This document shows, piece by piece, positions 39,352 to 40,741 of a DNA stretch of 40,741 nucleotides. Below the pieces are notes generated by a model. The model was given only the letters and a program-made list of their open reading frames with translations. It was not told where the DNA came from and ran no database searches. How positions within the stretch are numbered: position 1 is the stretch's first letter; every line of letters begins with the position of its first letter. This DNA is from Tenebrionibacter intestinalis (GTDB taxonomy: Bacteria > Pseudomonadota > Gammaproteobacteria > Enterobacterales > Enterobacteriaceae), in NCBI RefSeq assembly GCF_016632365.1, contig NZ_JAEPBH010000036.1:1-40741 (forward strand), given 5' to 3'. The translations under genes were made by a program, and so were the position numbers.

Positions 39352-40371
39352 CTACCTGAAACCTTGCGCAGCCATGACTAACGCGGTATCAAGCATCCGG
39401 TTAGCAAAGCCCCATTCGTTGTCGCACCAGACCAGCGTTTTGACCAGACGCCCACCGCTGACCCGCGTCTGCGTGCCATCTACAATAGCGCTGTGCGGAT
39501 CGTGGTTAAAATCAGTCGACACTAATGGCAATTCGGTATAGTCAACTATACCATGAAATGCTCCCAGCGCCGCTTTTTGCAGCAACTGATTGACTTCTAA
39601 AGCGTTTACTGAGTTCTTCAGCGTCACGCTCAAATCAATAGCGGTGACATTAATTGTCGGCACGCGCACCGCTATTGCTTCAAATCTGTCATTAAACTGC
39701 GGAAAAATTCGGGTAATGCCGGCGGCCAGACGGGTATCCACAGGAATGATCGACTGGCTTGCCGCACGCGTACGCCGTAAGTCCGGGTGGTAGGCATCAA
39801 TAACCTGTTGATCGTGCATGGCGGAGTGAATCGTGGTGACGGTGCCAGTCTCAATGCCGAAAGCATCGTCCAGCAGCTTGATAATCGGGATGATGCAATT
39901 GGTGGTACAGGAGGCGTTAGATACAATACAGTCCTGCGCACGCAGCGCATTATGATTGACGCCATAGACCACCGTGGCATCAAGGTCGTTATCGCCGGGG
40001 TGGGAGAAAAGCACCTTTTTCGCGCCGCTTGCGATATGCGCCTTGCCGTGCGCCCGGCTGCCGTAAACCCCCGTACAGTCGAGCACAATATCCACGTCCA
40101 GCTCGCGCCACGGCAAATCCGCTATTTCACGCAGATGCAGCAGGCGAAGCGAATCATCGCCAACCCACAGCCGATCGCGCTCCTGGCGCACATCCCAGGC
40201 GAAGCGGCCATGACTGGTGTCATATTTCAATAAATGCGCCATGCCTGCGGCATCGGCCAGCTCATTGATCGCCACCACGGTAAATTCCGCACGACGCCCG
40301 GATTCGTAGAGGGCGCGCACCACATTACGCCCAATGCGACCAAAGCCATTAATCGCAATGCGAACGGTCAT
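39352..40371 (-). CDS. epd: Erythrose-4-phosphate dehydrogenase
   Basis: 339 residues (E. coli 339). It oxidises erythrose-4-phosphate to 4-phosphoerythronate, feeding pyridoxal phosphate synthesis. NAD-binding [18 protein letters not shown] opens the protein and catalytic Cys lies in [11 protein letters not shown]. It belongs to the GAPDH family; position before pgk and close similarity to E. coli Epd separate it from GapA. PLP made through this route is the cofactor of GcvP. GAGAG upstream of the ATG serves as ribosome site. Confidence 0.96.
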   Translation of the reverse strand: MTVRIAINGFGRIGRNVVRALYESGRRAEFTVVAINELADAAGMAHLLKYDTSHGRFAWDVRQERDRLWVGDDSLRLLHLREIADLPWRELDVDIVLDCTGVYGSRAHGKAHIASGAKKVLFSHPGDNDLDATVVYGVNHNALRAQDCIVSNASCTTNCIIPIIKLLDDAFGIETGTVTTIHSAMHDQQVIDAYHPDLRRTRAASQSIIPVDTRLAAGITRIFPQFNDRFEAIAVRVPTINVTAIDLSVTLKNSVNALEVNQLLQKAALGAFHGIVDYTELPLVSTDFNHDPHSAIVDGTQTRVSGGRLVKTLVWCDNEWGFANRMLDTALVMAAQGFR

Positions 40372-40487
40372 AACTCTCCTGCCGGTATCCGCTAAAAAGA
40401 TGGACAGAGTAATGCAGCCCGCTCTTCAGGGAAACCTTGCCGACGATGAAACAGCCAGCGATTAAATAGTTGTCGAACAAATACTCG

Positions 40488-40503
40488 ACTGAAACGCTTC
40501 AGC
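40488..40503. promoter_or_regulatory. Cra (FruR)-like operator upstream of epd
   Basis: CTGAAACGCTTCAG at 40489-40502 is a near-perfect palindrome matching the Cra core TGAAACGNTTCA. It lies about 117 bases before the epd start. E. coli epd-pgk is known to be under Cra and CRP control. The rest of 40372-40700 shows no gene. Confidence 0.7.
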
Positions 40504-40703
40504 GAGAATAATCGAAACGGGGAATAAAAGGAACGTTCCACAGGGAATACAGCAAAAAAATCCGACATACATCACAAATTTACCGGAATAAGAGAGGAAT
40601 TATTTTAAGGTAACGCAGAGATCATGCCCGTAAGTCGTGCCGCCAACGAAGTATAAACGGGCTGGCGCAGAGGGTTTCTTCCGTTAGGGAATGACGCTTT
40701 CCC

Positions 40704-40741
40704 GGGGCGTGCGGGGCGTGCGGGGCGTGCGGGGCGTGCGG
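40704..40741. repeat. Tandem 9-base repeat at window end
   Basis: GGGGCGTGC occurs four times in succession (40704-40739) and continues as GG at the window edge, so the full copy number is unknown. It is upstream of epd. Confidence 0.85.

Overview
This is a chromosomal window from an enterobacterium, most likely Enterobacteriaceae. Most protein sequences are close to their Escherichia coli counterparts, and the order lysS-prfB-recJ-dsbC-xerD / fldB / cptA-sdhE / ygfZ / trhA / bglA / gcvPHT-ubiI-ubiH-pepP-ygfB / zapA-ssrS-fau / serA / rpiA / argP / yggE-argO-mscS-fbaA-pgk-epd follows the E. coli backbone. The genus cannot be fixed from this sequence alone.

Layout. 1-2862 is the right end of a genomic island at tRNA-Gly(CCC) (glyU): an orphan membrane-anchored protein and a 646-residue tyrosine recombinase reading away from the tRNA 3' end. 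2863-13588 is backbone: tRNA, the amidase activator lipoprotein actS, the xerD-dsbC-recJ-prfB-lysS run (prfB carries its autoregulatory frameshift), flavodoxin fldB, cptA/sdhE, ygfZ and trhA. 13589-19010 is a variable stretch: a 560-base gap with strong inverted repeats, an HD-domain phosphohydrolase, an RpiR-type regulator, 6-phospho-beta-glucosidase bglA, and a triheme cytochrome c peroxidase with an FNR-like site. 19011-19961 holds a four-unit tandem repeat array. 19962-29384 contains the glycine cleavage operon (gcvTHP) and ygfB-pepP-ubiH-ubiI. 29549-34062 contains zapA, 6S RNA, fau, serA, rpiA and argP. 34201-40371 contains yggE, argO, mscS and the glycolytic set fbaA-pgk-epd behind a Cra-like operator. 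The window ends in a 9-base tandem repeat.

The most striking signal is a repeat family of about 140 bases found at three places: after lysS, between ygfB and pepP, and as four head-to-tail copies between ccp and gcvP. Each copy encodes three consecutive stem-loops with conserved stems and changing loops. At each place it is flanked on both sides by copies of a local terminator-like hairpin whose sequence differs from place to place (21 identical bases at lysS, 16 at ygfB-pepP, a GC-rich hairpin in the array). This looks like a small non-autonomous element that targets hairpins and duplicates them on insertion. I found no CRISPR array, no complete insertion sequence and no dedicated defence cluster.
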